Positions 14,429 through 14,493 of a DNA stretch of 14,493 bases are shown one piece after another. Source of the stretch: Prevotellaceae bacterium UBA3849 (GTDB lineage Bacteria > Bacteroidota > Bacteroidia > Bacteroidales > Bacteroidaceae); assembly GCA_002392645.1 (NCBI GenBank), contig DGHL01000031.1, positions 1 to 14,493 on the forward strand, given 5' to 3'. Below the pieces are notes generated by a model. The model was not told where the DNA came from and ran no database searches. It saw nothing but the letters and a program-made list of their open reading frames with translations. Position 1 is the first letter of the stretch. Each line of letters opens with the position of its first letter. The translations under genes were made by a program, and so were the position numbers.

Positions 14429-14493
14429 TAAAAAAGTGAAGAGGTGAAAAGAGTTCCATTCGTATGGTCTCTTTTCACCTCTTCACTTTTTTA
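14429..14493. terminator. Bidirectional terminator-like 25-bp inverted repeat closing the carboxylase operon
   Basis: Perfect 25-bp arms at 14429-14453 and 14469-14493 (core GTGAAGAGGTGAAAAGAG and complement) enclose a 15-nt loop that itself pairs CCAT/ATGG. The stem ends in six A and six T, so RNA read in either direction ends in a U-tract. It lies 14 bp after the carboxyltransferase stop. It reaches the window edge, so it could be longer or belong to a dispersed repeat. Confidence 0.8.

Overview
The window looks like chromosomal DNA of a Bacteroidales bacterium, most likely Prevotella or a close relative. This rests on promoter boxes of the Bacteroidetes type (TTTG, about 20 nt, TAnnTTTG), start sites with little or no Shine-Dalgarno, AT-rich intergenic repeats, a multi-SLBB polysaccharide export protein, and protein sequences that resemble Bacteroidales homologues. 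Species was not tested by any search.

Left part (1-8652), all on the minus strand. In transcription order: a TolC-like outer membrane protein, an HlyD-like membrane fusion protein, two ABC-2 permeases that overlap by 4 nt, a large SLBB polysaccharide export protein, and the 5' part of a UDP-glucose 6-dehydrogenase gene (ugd) cut by the window edge. The first four form a tripartite envelope export system with no ATP-binding subunit in the window. The last two look like the start of a capsule or exopolysaccharide locus: ugd supplies UDP-glucuronate and the SLBB protein helps export the polymer.

Middle part (8653-10000), mostly non-coding. It holds a tandem array of 22-bp units, two small paralogous minus-strand peptide genes (59 and about 55 aa) with the same C-terminus, each followed at once by a similar 15-bp-stem hairpin, and divergent promoter elements.

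Right part (10000-14493), plus strand. A small cysteine-containing protein of the TIGR04076 type comes first. A second strong promoter follows, then a tandem duplication of a 58-nt potentially structured element, then a cobalamin (B12) riboswitch. Downstream lie three genes of a biotin-dependent acyl-CoA carboxylase: biotin carboxylase, biotin carrier and carboxyltransferase. A 25-bp perfect inverted repeat closes the unit as a probable terminator.

The most interesting point is the leader of the carboxylase operon. A B12 riboswitch placed before a propionyl/methylmalonyl-CoA-type carboxylase links the cofactor of methylmalonyl-CoA mutase to the biotin enzyme next to it in the succinate-propionate pathway. 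The leader also carries an unexplained tandem element ahead of the riboswitch.
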